Positions 1 to 10,707 of a stretch of 43,082 bases of DNA are shown piece after piece. Each line of letters begins with the position of its first letter. Position 1 is the stretch's first letter. The notes beneath the pieces were generated by a model. That model ran no database searches and was not told the origin of the DNA. It was given only the letters and a program-made list of their open reading frames with translations. This stretch comes from Heterostelium multicystogenum (taxonomy: Eukaryota; Evosea; Eumycetozoa; Acytosteliales; Acytosteliaceae), in assembly GCA_003667245.1 (NCBI GenBank), contig RCNN01000201.1:1-43082 (forward strand), written 5' to 3'. The position numbers and the translations under genes were made by a program.

Positions 1-776
1 TTAGTTGTTAGTTGTTAGTTTAAACAATAAATTAGAATGAATGTTGTGTGTTGAAATGCTAAATGAAGAAGGAATTTGGCAAGAAGTTGTTGTTATAATT
101 ATTATTCAAAGTAATTACCTCTCCAACAACACCAAAAGAATCAAAAGAAGAAGATAGAATGCAAATAGAAAGAATAGAAGACGTCTTCTTCGTATATACT
201 GTAGCACAATAGGTCAACTATTGTGTGTGGGTGTGGAGGTGGAGGTGCGTGGTGAATGAATGAAAATTTTAATGTAACTAATTAATTGGTGGGTGGGCGG
301 ATAACAATAATAGTGGTGGTAGTGAGGGTGAACCGTTACAATGTAAATAATAATAATATTAATAATAAATAATTAGTGGTTGGAATGAATGGAATAGTAC
401 ATTTAAATAATTCAAGAAAGGAAGAGTGTAAATAAAATGAATGGATAGGCGCTTGTTGTTATAGTGTGTGTGTCGGAGAGAATCAAAAAGAAGGTTGTGG
501 TTTAATTTGCATAAGTTCTATATGAAGTGATAGAAATATCATGCCAATCTTTAGATTTGGTTTAGTTTGTGACTGAGTGTTTTTACAACAAGTGAATATA
601 GATAAAGATGTTGTGATAATGGGTATTTAACTTTGCAGAGTTATAATTAAATCTGTTCTTAAAAAAAAACTATTTTTTCTTATTATTTTAGAGATATTTG
701 CTGTGTTGTATAACTCATTAAAATACTATTATTAATATAAGATATATATCTGGGGTTTGGGTGTTGTTTCGAAAAA

Positions 777-859
777 AATAATAACCCCAAAGTCAAACAC
801 TTTGAACATCATTCATCCATAAAGTTATTCTGCAAAGTTTAAGTAATTTGTGGGGTTAT
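777..859. repeat. 10-bp inverted repeat
   Basis: The arms read AATAACCCCA near 777-787 and TGGGGTTATT near 850-859, exact complements of each other, about 63 bases apart. A G-box-like TTTGGGTGTTG lies just upstream at 756-766. The pair could form a stem in RNA or be two inverted protein sites. No function is assigned. Confidence 0.4.
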
Positions 860-2199
860 TTATGTGTGTATCGTCAATCATCATAATGTGACTTTCTTCG
901 AATAAACAACTTTGCATCAAGATGTCAACACCAATCATTTATCTTTGAATTTATATTATTAACTATTATAATTAATTTACTTTTATTCTCTACAATCTCT
1001 AACAATAATAATCTTTATCTATATTATCTATTTGTATCTAATTGAATTATTCCAACAATTAAAACTAGTTTTTAAATCGAGATGTTTTATTGTTGGCGAA
1101 TCTTATTTATGACGAGAGTATAAAAAAACAAAAATGTCGATTGGGAACTTTGTTTTTACTAAAAAATACCTTTTTTTCTCCTAACTTTAAATCTAAAGTG
1201 GGTGTAATTTTAAAATAAATAATGATAAAATAATGTAACTTGAATATATATTTATTTATATAACTATTTATATAATTATAAATATAAATTACAAATTAGT
1301 TACTAACTAAATATGATTATGTTTTGTTTGAAAATGATTTCCAAATTGAATCAACAACGAAATTTATATATTATTTTTACGATGATTCTTTTTTTGTTTT
1401 GTTTGTTGTTTCTTCGAGTTGTCACCTATTTTCAATTAAAAATAAATCAATCAATAATATTAACAATTAATTATGTTAGTTATTGGGGCAGCCTGAAAAC
1501 CAGTCAAGAAAACAAAAAAAAAAAGAATCTCTTATTCTATTCCATCAATAGAATTCTCTGTATTTTTTTGATTTTTGCTTTTTTATGAAACCACAAATCT
1601 CTTGAAGTTTTTACATGCCGCTACATCATGATGGTAGCACATTCTTCGAGAATACTGAAACCAAATAAAACAAAAAAACCAAAACGAACCCCATTAACCA
1701 AAAACAACTACTCGGAACCTCTTGTCAAAAATATGAAGGGGTATTTTTGTTGTTGCCCAGAATGTCGACACCAGACCTCAATATGTTGTAACACAAATTC
1801 CTTTTCCTTATATTTCTCAATGTAACCCCCAGTTCTACAATCAAATTGACACCAACCAATCATTCATGCATTCTCTCCTGTTGTAAGCTCAAAAGTTGAT
1901 TCATGCTGAGTCGGAATTTATAATTATTAGGTTTCAAGAATAGAATGAAGATTCTATTTTCATTTTACGTCTCTCAGATCTGTTACTTTTGCTAAAAGAA
2001 AGAAAAAGAGAGAACTTCATTTAATTGATTATCCTGGATGAACTGATTTAATCCAATTAAATGATGAAGACATTTATAATACTAGATTAATCTATTGTTA
2101 TCATTTGGTTCTAGGATCTGTAATGTTATCTATCATATAAAGACTTGAAATTGCTAATTTGCACAAAGTGATTATTTCCGAACTCTGATCGCTTGATTG

Positions 2200-2416
2200 T
2201 CACCTCTGGAAAGATATGTTGTTGTCCAAAGAATGTGTCCTAGCTAGAGATGCATGATATAAAATGAAAAAGGCTGATGGTCTTAAAGTTGCCTTAACAT
2301 TTATAGTTAGTTATCTTAAAAATAATGATGATTGTTTGAAACTAAGATCGTTTTGTTCTAAAATATTATTACAACATGATGGTGATTCCACAAACTTTAA
2401 TAAAGATCATCATTAA
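2200..2416 (+). pseudogene. possible degenerate coding remnant
   Basis: From about 2221 the + strand reads as plausible protein (LSKECVLARDA, a TGA, then an ATG at 2264 and about 50 residues including VALTFIVSYLKNNDDCLKL) before a TAA. Amino-acid composition is better than chance for this AT-rich background, but no family is recognised and upstream and downstream frames are closed. It may be a decayed fragment of a larger gene, or noise. Confidence 0.2.
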
Positions 2417-2777
2417 GGAACAGATTAGTTTTCAAACTATACTAGTAATGTAACTTGTGACAATCGAAATTGAACTTGCTGTCAAATGGAACTCTTGAAA
2501 GATAGATAGCTCTTATCAAAAGCAAAGAATAGTTAATGTGAGATTAATTGTGTCCAACTATCTAAAATGGATCTATAATAATTAGGTTGAACTTCAATAA
2601 TGTGAATGACTGTTTTCGAATATTCTTGTTGAATGAACTAGTCTAATCTATGTATGTTTCACCTGAGCTATAGTCTATTGTTAGCCTGTTGAATACAAAT
2701 CAATATATCTCTAATACATTCTTTTTTCTTTTTCTTTTTGATTTCATAGTTTTTTTATTATTATTTGTTTATTATTA

Positions 2778-3260
2778 TTACTGTTCCATCTCTTGTTCTA
2801 CACCTCTGACATATAAAACATTGTTACATCTAAATGAAGAAATAGTCTATTAGTAAATCTTCTATGAGATATGCATTTGATACGGACCTTATTAAAACTT
2901 CGCCCAAAGTATCTATCATAGCACCATCAATCCATTCTTCAGTTGCTGCCAACTATAGAATAAAAAATATAACAATTGTTAGTATGTTATTATTATTATA
3001 GTGTGAATTGAATGGTAGTATTAGCACTTACTTGTAAATTCATATAGTTATCGATAGAAGCAAGTATACCACGGTATTCCATACCACCCACTTTAGACGT
3101 ACAGCTACTTTCTTTCCTTTCAATTCATAGAGAAAAGGTTTAGGTGATAATGATTCTACTTTATTCTACATATATATTATATAAGTAATCATCAATAATG
3201 TTATGTTAGTATCCTATCGTCTCTATTTCATGTTATTAATATCATCTATTCAATTACCAT
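2778..3260 (-). CDS. snrpf: Sm-like protein SmF (snRNP core), four exons
   Basis: Core Sm-ring protein of the spliceosomal snRNPs. Exons on the minus strand: 3258-3260 (the ATG alone), 3032-3165, 2888-2952 and 2778-2829; introns are GT-AG, and the third uses the donor GTCCGT. The protein reads SLSPKPFLYELKGKKVAV, then MEYRG, LASIDNYMNLQ, LAATEEWIDGA, LGEVLIRCNNVLYVRG, which is the Sm1 and Sm2 motifs of SmF in order. Total about 83 residues, normal for SmF. Within VRLKWGMEYRG the DNA reads TGGGTGGTATGG where TGGGGTATGG is expected, so the frame is broken by two extra bases (near 3082-3090). Because SmF is essential and all splice sites and both motifs are preserved, a sequence error is more likely than a dead gene. 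Confidence 0.85.
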
Positions 3261-3535
3261 TGTTGTTTATATATATATAAATTGTATCTACAAATTAAAT
3301 TATAAATGATCACTTTTATTATTATTATGTTTTTTTTTATTTTTTTTTTGCAAGAAAAAATCATTCACCCTAAAGTCGAGTTGTGACTACCACTGTCAGA
3401 TCTTCTTCAATCCTCTCTTAATCAAGCTGCTCGTCTTTATCGTCGACGCATAATTAATTATATGACTTAGGTAAACTAGTTAGCTGCTGTGTTACTATGA
3501 CGATTGGACTTCAGGTTAGTGGAGTTGCTGAATTG

Positions 3536-5183
3536 TTAAAGTTGAAACTCCTCATATATCTTATCATTGGTCAGCCAATTTGTAAACTTTAATTTAATCA
3601 ATTGTTCATATGCCGAAAAGTATTCTGTTGCACTATGCTTATAATCATGGTAGGTCCTACAATTGTCACTGTTCATTTGATTGGTTGGATTCATTTATTA
3701 GTGATTGCTAGTGATTGAGTAACTCAGAAATGATACGTACAATTTTGATAGATCATATGATTTGATAAATGACCTACTTTCTCGGTCGTCGCTATTTAGT
3801 TTGATCTTTTTAAATTTGGTCCAATATATCGTTAAATAATTTAAATAGATTCAGTTTGCAAACGGCAGATCTCTGAGATGGTTGATTGAAGTTCTTGGCA
3901 ATGGTGCCCATCTTTTTGCCATTAGCAGATATAATCACCTCGTGTAAATTTGGATAGCAATATCCAATGGCTGAATATCATTATAATCCATTAGTACATT
4001 GCCAGTATTTAAATGTGATTGAAATATTTACCAAATCCAGATGAATTGGGAGTGCTGAATTGTTTCTCAAGTTGTTTCTTTGATTGCTTAAACTCTATGG
4101 TAGAGTTGTAGATCTTGAATTCTTTGTTGAACTTAAATCTACTGTTTTTTGTGCTGTAGTTCAATGTTCACTCTACTATATAATGCACGATTGCAACTAG
4201 TGGCGTTGAAAAGATCAGATATCGTAATGGAGGAAAGATAAATTGGTTGGACAAAGTGCGATAAAAGTGAACCCTGAATGCCTAGAACATTCCAGCGCGC
4301 AATCTTATCACTGCACGACATTGAGAGGGTAGGATCGCCTCTACCTGGTTTTTATTCTGAGGATTCCTGTTTGATGATACCCAGCTCCCTCCAGCCTCTT
4401 ATCAACAGGCTCGCCAGGCACTCCTTTGGCTCCAGTTCTTTGGATATCGTCGGATTTAATCTTTTTTGCTTTCACTTTCACTTTCACTTTCTCTTTTCCT
4501 CTTATCGCCAACTTCATTATTCTTTGTTTCGTTATATGCATGCTCACTCTCAGCGATTGGATAGATTGAACAATCGCCACAGGGAGTGTGATTAACATAG
4601 AAATGAATTGATACATTGTCTTTCAGCTTGAACAACAAGCTACTATCGTTTTGCACGAACTGAAGTATTGGACTACTGTAACTATCGTTTGAGAGTAGAT
4701 TGATGATATCATTGTAAAGAAACCTCTGAAACGATCGTTTACAAATGATCTCTGCATGTGAATCATTGACAACGTCGCCAGTAGTGGACATTGATTGTTT
4801 ACAACACATCGGTTGCCTGTTCCGATAGCAAGAACTGTCATGTTATAACTACATCCATTCTCATTGCTAGAAACACTCTTTGTGTTGACTCTGCAGTTTT
4901 CGGGTCATTCAACACAACAGCAACGATTGAAGCAATTACAGTCCACTCTTTCTCATTTGGTTTACCTTTCTTTGCAATCTTTTTCTCGAAATGCTCTATT
5001 GTTAAGTTTGCTATTTTATCTTTAAAGAGTGATTCATCATCATTATCAAAATGACATCTATCTATGATATGATGTTTTAGTTTTATTGCAACTATTGTTA
5101 TCGTTGTTGTCGTTTTCGTTGTTGTTGTCGTTGTTGTTGTTATTTGTCAATAATATTATATGATTAGTATCATTATCACACAT
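3536..5183 (-). CDS. adat1: tRNA-specific adenosine deaminase 1 (ADAT1/TAD1), frame-broken
   Basis: Homologue of the enzyme that deaminates A37 of tRNA-Ala to inosine. From the ATG at 5183: an Asn-rich leader, then [52 protein letters not shown] (zinc His and proton-shuttle Glu), TPCGDCSIY (zinc Cys pair), [25 protein letters not shown], and the C-terminal [13 protein letters not shown] and [18 protein letters not shown] blocks, all in family order. Introns are 3971-4031 and 3657-3740. Length is close to 490 residues, as in human ADAT1 (about 500). The frame changes at least six times: near 5080, 4845, 4812, 4465, 4355 and 4145, and probably again near 3820. Most are one extra A in an A-run. 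Every domain is kept, so the breaks look technical, but a recent pseudogene is possible. Confidence 0.85.
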
Positions 5184-5790
5184 CTTTTCATTGGAATAAT
5201 AATAATTAACAATCTTTTATTTCATTTTAGTTTGACATTTATCAACTTTACGATTTACCACCAAATATTAACAATGCAATGCAACTACAAACCATAGATT
5301 TCGAAATCGAATTAAATAGATTATATTGCATTGTTGGTTGTAGTAGTTGTTGTTGTTGTTTTGTGGTACCCTCATAATCAAATACATAACAAATTTTTGT
5401 ATTAAATGAATAGAAATAAAACACCACAATTTTAACACATCACAAATTGATTGTTGATAGAAGAAGATAGGGGTAGTAGTACTACAACTAAATATAACAA
5501 ATATTTTTGTTGGCTTTATAATGGAACACCATCACCAAAAATATTATATAATAAAAACTAGTTGTTATTATTATTATAGTAATTGTTAAATATTACTATT
5601 AAATTAGATAATTAAATTTATATTAATAATACAAACTATCTAAACGAACAATTATTATATTATAAATATAGACTTTATAATTCTAATTTATTGAGCTATT
5701 TTCTAATATTTGATTGTTCCTCCTAATTAAATTATAGTTATTGATTTGTTATGTTATCTTAGGGTTTAAAACAATCTATCTAAAATTAAT
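5184..5790. promoter_or_regulatory. divergent intergenic region, adat1 / profilin
   Basis: This 0.6 kb AT-rich spacer lies between two genes that point away from each other, so it should hold both promoters. T/A-rich tracts and GTTGTT runs are seen at 5338-5362. No specific factor site can be supported. Confidence 0.4.
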
Positions 5791-6280
5791 ATGCAAGTAA
5801 GTATAAATAATAAACATAAAACTAATTATATTTTTAATGGTTATAAATGAAATTCTCATTGATTGCTAATCAAAACATAAACATATATCATAAATATTAA
5901 AATGATATAGTCATATATTGAAATACTTGGAGGATATGATTTTATAGAGAGTTCCATCATTTTGGGAACAGATGGGATTACTTTGGCTAGCAGCAAGTTG
6001 GAAACATCGATCAAAGGTGATGAAGGACTTTCTATTGCCAATCTATTCAAGGATCCTACACATGGATTTACCAAAGGTATTACTATTAACAATGTGAGAT
6101 ACTGTATCGAGCAATTCTATGGAAGAAGAATATACTTGAGGAGCGTCGAGAATCAAACAAAATGTTCAATTTTCAAAAAATAACCAAACCATATTAATTT
6201 GTATTATCAAAGAACCCAATACCGAAAATATTAAAACTGTTGAACACGTTGCAGATACTTTGATTACCGTTGGATTTTAA
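5791..6280 (+). CDS. profilin-like protein, divergent, one frameshift
   Basis: Small actin-monomer and phosphoinositide binding protein. Exon 1 is 5791-5796 (ATGCAA), the intron runs from GTAAGT at 5797 to TAG at 5910, and exon 2 is 5911-6280. It reads GGYDFIESSIILGTDGITLA, LSIANLFKDPTHGFTKG, ITINNVRY and, at the end, QTILICIIKEPN and EHVADTLITVGF, the profilin order. One extra A in the A6 run at about 6174-6179 closes the frame early; dropping one base gives 124 residues, the normal profilin length. The N terminus (MQSYIEI) lacks the Trp and the MSWQ-type start that form part of the polyproline site of standard profilins, so poly-Pro binding may be reduced. It is probably a divergent extra profilin. 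Confidence 0.8.
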
Positions 6281-6900
6281 AAGCATATCATGGATCAACA
6301 ATTGTAAATAAACTAATAATAACTATAAATAAAAAGGAATTGATATTTCTAAATTATTTGAAAGATGTAGAAGTCTCAAAAAATAAAGATACGAAGATAA
6401 CATTAATCTTTAAATTATTGGTTCAATATTTGTGGTGATATCAAATTGCGCGAATCGTTTATCCGATGGGCTGATCATTATGATAATGGAGCTGCAAGGT
6501 GGTCAGTGTTTTAGAAATTTTTGTAAAAGAGAATTCTGAATAAAAAAAAAATAAACCAAAATAACCTTTTTTAGTTTTAACCAGGTTTTTGGAGATTTTA
6601 CTATTCTAAAAAATCAGATGAATTCACTCTAAGTTGTCTATGTGGCAAGCTGAAAACATTGATCACACAAAAATTTGAAACTTAGTTGTTTTTTCTGGAA
6701 TGTGCAATATTTTTGATTGAACATGCCTACGTCAATGTAAAAGTTGGATAAATATTTTATTTCCCTCATGGTTCATCAAAGAAAAACAACTATAAAGAGC
6801 TAAGCTTGGAAGTTAATTATATCAACATACTTTCTTAAACTAATAGATAAATATCAATACATACATATACTTTTATAAATAATTTACTTTTACAACCAAA
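6281..6900. other. intergenic, nothing recognised
   Basis: AT-rich spacer between the profilin-like gene and the CHRD-like gene. The last 60 bases before 6901 are A/T-rich and end in ACAACCAAAATG, a normal dictyostelid start context. No further feature is seen. Confidence 0.5.
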
Positions 6901-7512
6901 ATGAAATACATTTCAGTTTTTATTGCTCTTGCCTTCATTGCCTGTGCCTCTGCTCAAGGATCATCCTACTTTGGTAGTTTCAACGCCAAGAATGTCGTTC
7001 CAGCCACCCAAGCTACTTTTGATGCCACTGGTAATGCTACATTTATTGTTTTCAATCTTACTACCGATTATTACTTCAACTACACCATCGTTTTGGACAA
7101 TATCGCCCTCGGTTCCAACTTGACTTTCAACATCTCTGGTCCAGCCAACCTCACCCAATCTGCCACATTGTTCAACGATGTTATTGAAACCGCTGTTGTC
7201 TCCCAAGCCACCAAATCCTCAATCAATCTCGTTGGTACCTTCAAGTTTGGTAAGGATGGTAGCAAGTATTTCGCTGACAATATCAACAAAATCGAGTCTG
7301 GTAATATCCAATTCTATACCACTGCTATTTTGAATGAAAATCAACAAAGTCGTGCACAACTTACTCCAGTTGGATCCAACTCCTCCGATTCCAAGGAGGA
7401 TTCTTCCAAACGACGCTCGTTCACTCGCAGTCTCCTCACTCATGATCATCGCTGCCATCATGGTTGCCCTTTTTTAAATTACGAAGACAAATATCTTGAC
7501 TTAAATATTTGA
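6901..7512 (+). CDS. secreted CHRD-like protein with a hidden GPI-anchor tail
   Basis: Residues 1-18 are a clear signal peptide ending ACASAQ. The following ~140 residues (YFGSFNAKNVVP, FDATGNATFIVF, then alternating short strands ending ILNENQQSRAQL) resemble the CHRD beta-domain, though the usual HIHxG motif is missing; several NxT/NxS sites suggest glycosylation. As read, the end is 203 residues with a polar His/Cys-rich tail. One base fewer in the AAA at about 7408-7410 instead gives a Ser-rich stretch followed by SSLMIIAAIMVALF and a stop at 7475-7477 (191 residues). That is a standard GPI-attachment signal, so the polar tail is most likely a frameshift product. Expected location: cell surface or extracellular. 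The domain call is tentative; signal peptide and GPI tail are better supported. Confidence 0.7.
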   Translation: MKYISVFIALAFIACASAQGSSYFGSFNAKNVVPATQATFDATGNATFIVFNLTTDYYFNYTIVLDNIALGSNLTFNISGPANLTQSATLFNDVIETAVVSQATKSSINLVGTFKFGKDGSKYFADNINKIESGNIQFYTTAILNENQQSRAQLTPVGSNSSDSKEDSSKRRSFTRSLLTHDHRCHHGCPFLNYEDKYLDLNI

Positions 7513-7585
7513 CAAATAAAATTCACACAAATGGCTCCAGAAAGGGCATCATTTGAATGATTTGATAAAATCAATATTATGTTGT

Positions 7586-9043
7586 TTATTTGTTACATTG
7601 ATAGTGATCTGAAAAAATATTGGCTATTTTAATTCCAATGTTTTGAACGTCCTTGACTTCTTGACGGTTGGCGAGGATGCTTACAACAACACCTTGAACC
7701 GGAAGCATCACTAAAATAGTGGTTCCACCCACTGCCGAACCAGTGTGATATATAATTTTGTCTGCAAGCGAGTCGGATGGATTTGGGATGGATGGATTGT
7801 TTGTGATGAAACCATCCTATTCCGTATTTAGTTGGTTTACCAGATTTCAGGGTCTGAGGAGTGAACATGCTCTCAAGAGTATTGCGCCTGACTAAATAGC
7901 CAGCAAGCAATCCCGTTCCAAATTTACAAATATCCTTTGAGGTTGATACAAATCCTCCACCAGCCCATTTGTAAGAGGAGTTTGTAAACTCTGCATTCAA
8001 AATTTGAGATCCTTTACCAGAACAAGCAAGATCATATTGTTTAGAACGATTTGGTATGATACGATCGTGGTAGTCGGCTGAGATTCCACTCATTCCACAC
8101 TTGTCAAACACACGAGATTTCATAAATGTAACATAGTCTTGGTTGGCGACACGCTCAATGACCGTACTAACAAAGTAAATCCAAAGGTACTGTAGTTAAA
8201 GCTGTGACCTGGCTCGCTCTTTTCCTTTGGTTCAACCCATGGATCAGCTGAAAAAAGACTCTAGCGGATGCTTTACGTTTGTAGGTCTTTCTTTCTTGCT
8301 GTTGTTATCGTATTCATCAGTTTGGTACTTTTTCAACACTGTAAAAACTCAGATATTGGTCTTGGCTCACGATAATGGCGAATACCTCCAAGATGAGAAG
8401 CCAAGTGACGCGCAGTCAAAGGTTTTTCGGGATGGTGTGGATTGACAGGGAATTTATGTTTGGAGTCGTCGCCCTGATACTGGCTGATGGGTGCATCGAG
8501 GTCAAGCTTATTATCATCGACTAGAATGCCTACAGCTGCTGAGGTAAGACTCTTTGATATACTAGCAATACGCATCTTGGTTGCCTCTGTAACATGAACA
8601 CCATTTTCAATGTCACTGAAGCCCAGGTGACTTTGCCAGACAGTCTCGCCACGAACCATGACACACGCAGTGACACCAGGGATCAAGTTTTGCTCCTTCC
8701 ATGCAATGAGCTCTTTTGAGGCAGCTTGATTAGCGATTTTCTTGTCAACAAGCGAAATCTTGGAGCAGTCACCCGACATCAAAGTAGGTGCCCAAACAGG
8801 GAAGTCGGGAATGGCAACGCCACTGGTGGGAGGCACCTGCTGTCCAGTAGCGGATGGCATATCCAAGCACTGTGCAACCAAAGATTTACTAACTAAACAA
8901 TCAAGATAGCTCTTTAAGGAATTAACATTTAGGAAGTGATGATTGTTTATTGTTGAATCACCACAGTGATGGTTCAGCAAGCCGACACCTGTCAAACCAA
9001 TTCCAAACAACAAAGATTTCTTAAATTTAAATAGATTATACAT
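7586..9043 (-). CDS. LACTB-like serine beta-lactamase-fold hydrolase, frame-broken
   Basis: Member of the penicillin-binding-protein-like serine hydrolases (family of mitochondrial LACTB). The start at 9043 gives a basic then hydrophobic N terminus (FKFKKSLLFGIGLTGVGLL) that could be a mitochondrial or membrane anchor. The catalytic SxxK is SISK at residues 161-164. Downstream are HLGGIRHY, FNYSTFGFTLL (the YxN position reads YST), VIERVANQDYVTFM, AGGGFVSTSKDICKFG and HTGSAVGGTT (the KTG-equivalent HTG), the order seen in LACTB. Four single-base breaks (near 8343, 8250, 8170 and 7810) alternate in direction and cancel overall, and the end becomes IANIFSDHYQCNK with a TAA at 7586-7588. About 485 residues. 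No intron is needed. It is most likely one functional gene with sequence errors. Confidence 0.8.
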
Positions 9044-9380
9044 GTGTGACCAAACTTCTAAGATTCAGCAATAAAACACAAAAGGTAAAAGTGTAATGTG
9101 GTGGTTCTCTACTCCCACAACTTAGATTGTAAAATTAAAATAAAATATCAAAATAATAATATTATTGTTGTTGCAAAGGGAAATCCCAACTACTTTGGTT
9201 ACCAAAGCAAAATATCTCCCTGGTTGTTGACCTGAATGAATGCAATCTTTTCTCTCTTTCTTTTAATTTAGACCTCCCTGTAGGAACCACAGACCAAAGG
9301 TATTGACTTAAAGTCAAGCCAAACCAAACCAATAAAGTATACTTAGGTTGAGTGAAAGTTTATCTAAAAGCTTTAAATAT
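9044..9380. other. intergenic, nothing recognised
   Basis: A 0.3 kb AT-rich spacer between two leftward genes: upstream of the LACTB-like start and downstream of the C9orf85-like stop. No motif supported. Confidence 0.4.
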
Positions 9381-10438
9381 CTATTTTTTATTCTTGATGA
9401 TTGATGCCAAATCAACTTCATCTTCATCTTCCTCTTCATCTTGGTCTTCATCTTCTTCTTCTTCATCTTCATCTACTTCATCTTCTTCATCTTCTTCTTC
9501 TTCTACTTCTTCTTCATCTTGGTCCTCCTCCTCTTCATCTTCATAGTCTTCATCACTGTCATCTAGTTGTTTCTTTTGCGATTTCAATTGGTCTAATTTG
9601 TATTTCTCTTTTAATCTTTTGTACAAAACATCGGCCTCTTCCTCTTCTTCTTCGTCTTCATCCTCATCATATTCTACATAAACTAGTGGTTTCTTTGTTG
9701 GTTGTGATTCATCTATTTGGATTTTCTTTATATTTGAGGCAACCTCTTCAGAGTCACTCTCTTCATCGTCAAACTCATCTTCATCGAAATCATCTTCAGA
9801 GTCACTGCGCATCTCTCTTTTGACAGCAAGAGCTCTCTCACGTTTCTTTTGCTCTTTCTCCTTCCTCTTAATTTCGGCAGGAGTCATATCATTCTTCTCG
9901 GCCAATCTAAAGAAAGTTCTTCTGTCACTCTCTGTCATGTATCTTAATGAATCTCTAATATGATTTTGTTCTTCTAATTCTTTTTTCTTATCTGTTCTTT
10001 CACTTGAATGATCATTTTAGTATAAAGTTAGTAGAATGTTCGACAGTATTAGAGTATCATAAAATATAAACATACGCAATAATTTCCTTTGACTTTTGGC
10101 ATTTGGCACAAACTCCAAGTTCAACAGCGCAGTCGTCACATAGCTCATGGTATGCTCTCTTAATTTTCTTTTCACCACATTTACAACTGTAAGATTGCAT
10201 GAAGAGTGTTAGTGGGGCTAAAGTGATCACTGACAGTTTGCTACTTACCATCTTCCAGCTACGGTCAATGGTTTATATCTACGGTATCTCTTTCTCCACT
10301 CGATAGTCTCATGACATGTGTAGCACAGACCTTCGTTTGGCAGCGATAGAATATGTGCTGTCTTTTACTCTTTGGATTATGTACGAAAGCAGTTCTTTGT
10401 ACTTGAACTGAAGTTGGTGCTTTATTTCCTCCACCCAT
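9381..10438 (-). CDS. C9orf85/DUF2039 zinc protein with long acidic C-terminal tail
   Basis: Three exons: 10249-10438, 10076-10186 and 9381-10002. The first ~100 residues match the C9orf85 (DUF2039) family: basic start MGGGNKAP, QRTAFVHNPKSK, LCYTCHETIEWRKRYRRYKPL, CKCGEKKIKRAYHELCDDCA and ELGVCAKCQKSKEII, with four CxxC/CxC-type pairs that likely bind zinc. Then follows DSLRYMTESDRRTFFRLAEK and a basic helix. The last ~110 residues (9384-9700) are almost only Glu and Asp with short Lys-rich breaks. Human C9orf85 is about half this length and lacks such a tail. One base appears to be missing at about 10362 (AAAAG for AAAAAG), which joins the N-terminal frame to the CxxC frame. About 307 residues. 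Function is not known; the acidic tail suggests a nuclear or ribosome-associated role. Confidence 0.8.
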
Positions 10439-10707
10439 TTCTACTCTTCTCAATGTCTAAGTTACGATTATTATTATTATTATGATGATTACTTAAAGAA
10501 GTATATTTTCAATCAAATAATAATAATAATTGATAAAAACAATAGAATAAAAAAAAAAATAAAAATCAATATTATTAAAAACGAACGACGACGAATATTG
10601 CTTCATTTTATTGTGATCAATGCAAGTTGTAACGTTTTTTTGGTCATTTATTTTGTTGGCGATGATCGCATATTGTGCGACTGTTGATAATACACATGTG
10701 GTGGGTG
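10439..10707. other. intergenic, nothing recognised
   Basis: AT-rich spacer with ATT/TAA runs and an A9 tract, upstream of the C9orf85-like gene and downstream of glucokinase (both leftward). Confidence 0.4.

Larger units (their letters stand above)
1..2777. other. AT-rich region without a supported gene
   Basis: No exon chain of a recognisable family is seen on either strand. Bases 180-350 and 450-480 are rich in G and poor in C on the + strand, with GT-rich stretches such as GGTGGGTGGGCGG near 288-300. This composition suits the upstream region of a leftward gene beyond the window. A weak coding-like stretch lies at 2200-2420 and an inverted repeat at 777-859; both are listed separately. 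Confidence 0.6.

Noticed and set aside
1313..1825. Two small + strand frames with hydrophobic or Cys-rich content
   Set aside because: No orthologue-like motif, poor start context, composition explained by T-rich DNA.
3340..3535. Possible small RNA gene between SmF and ADAT1
   Set aside because: No snoRNA, snRNA or Class I RNA motif could be supported; probably untranslated and promoter sequence.
9352..9823. Ser-rich and Leu/His-rich + strand frames
   Set aside because: They are the antisense of the Glu/Asp-rich tail of the C9orf85-like gene.
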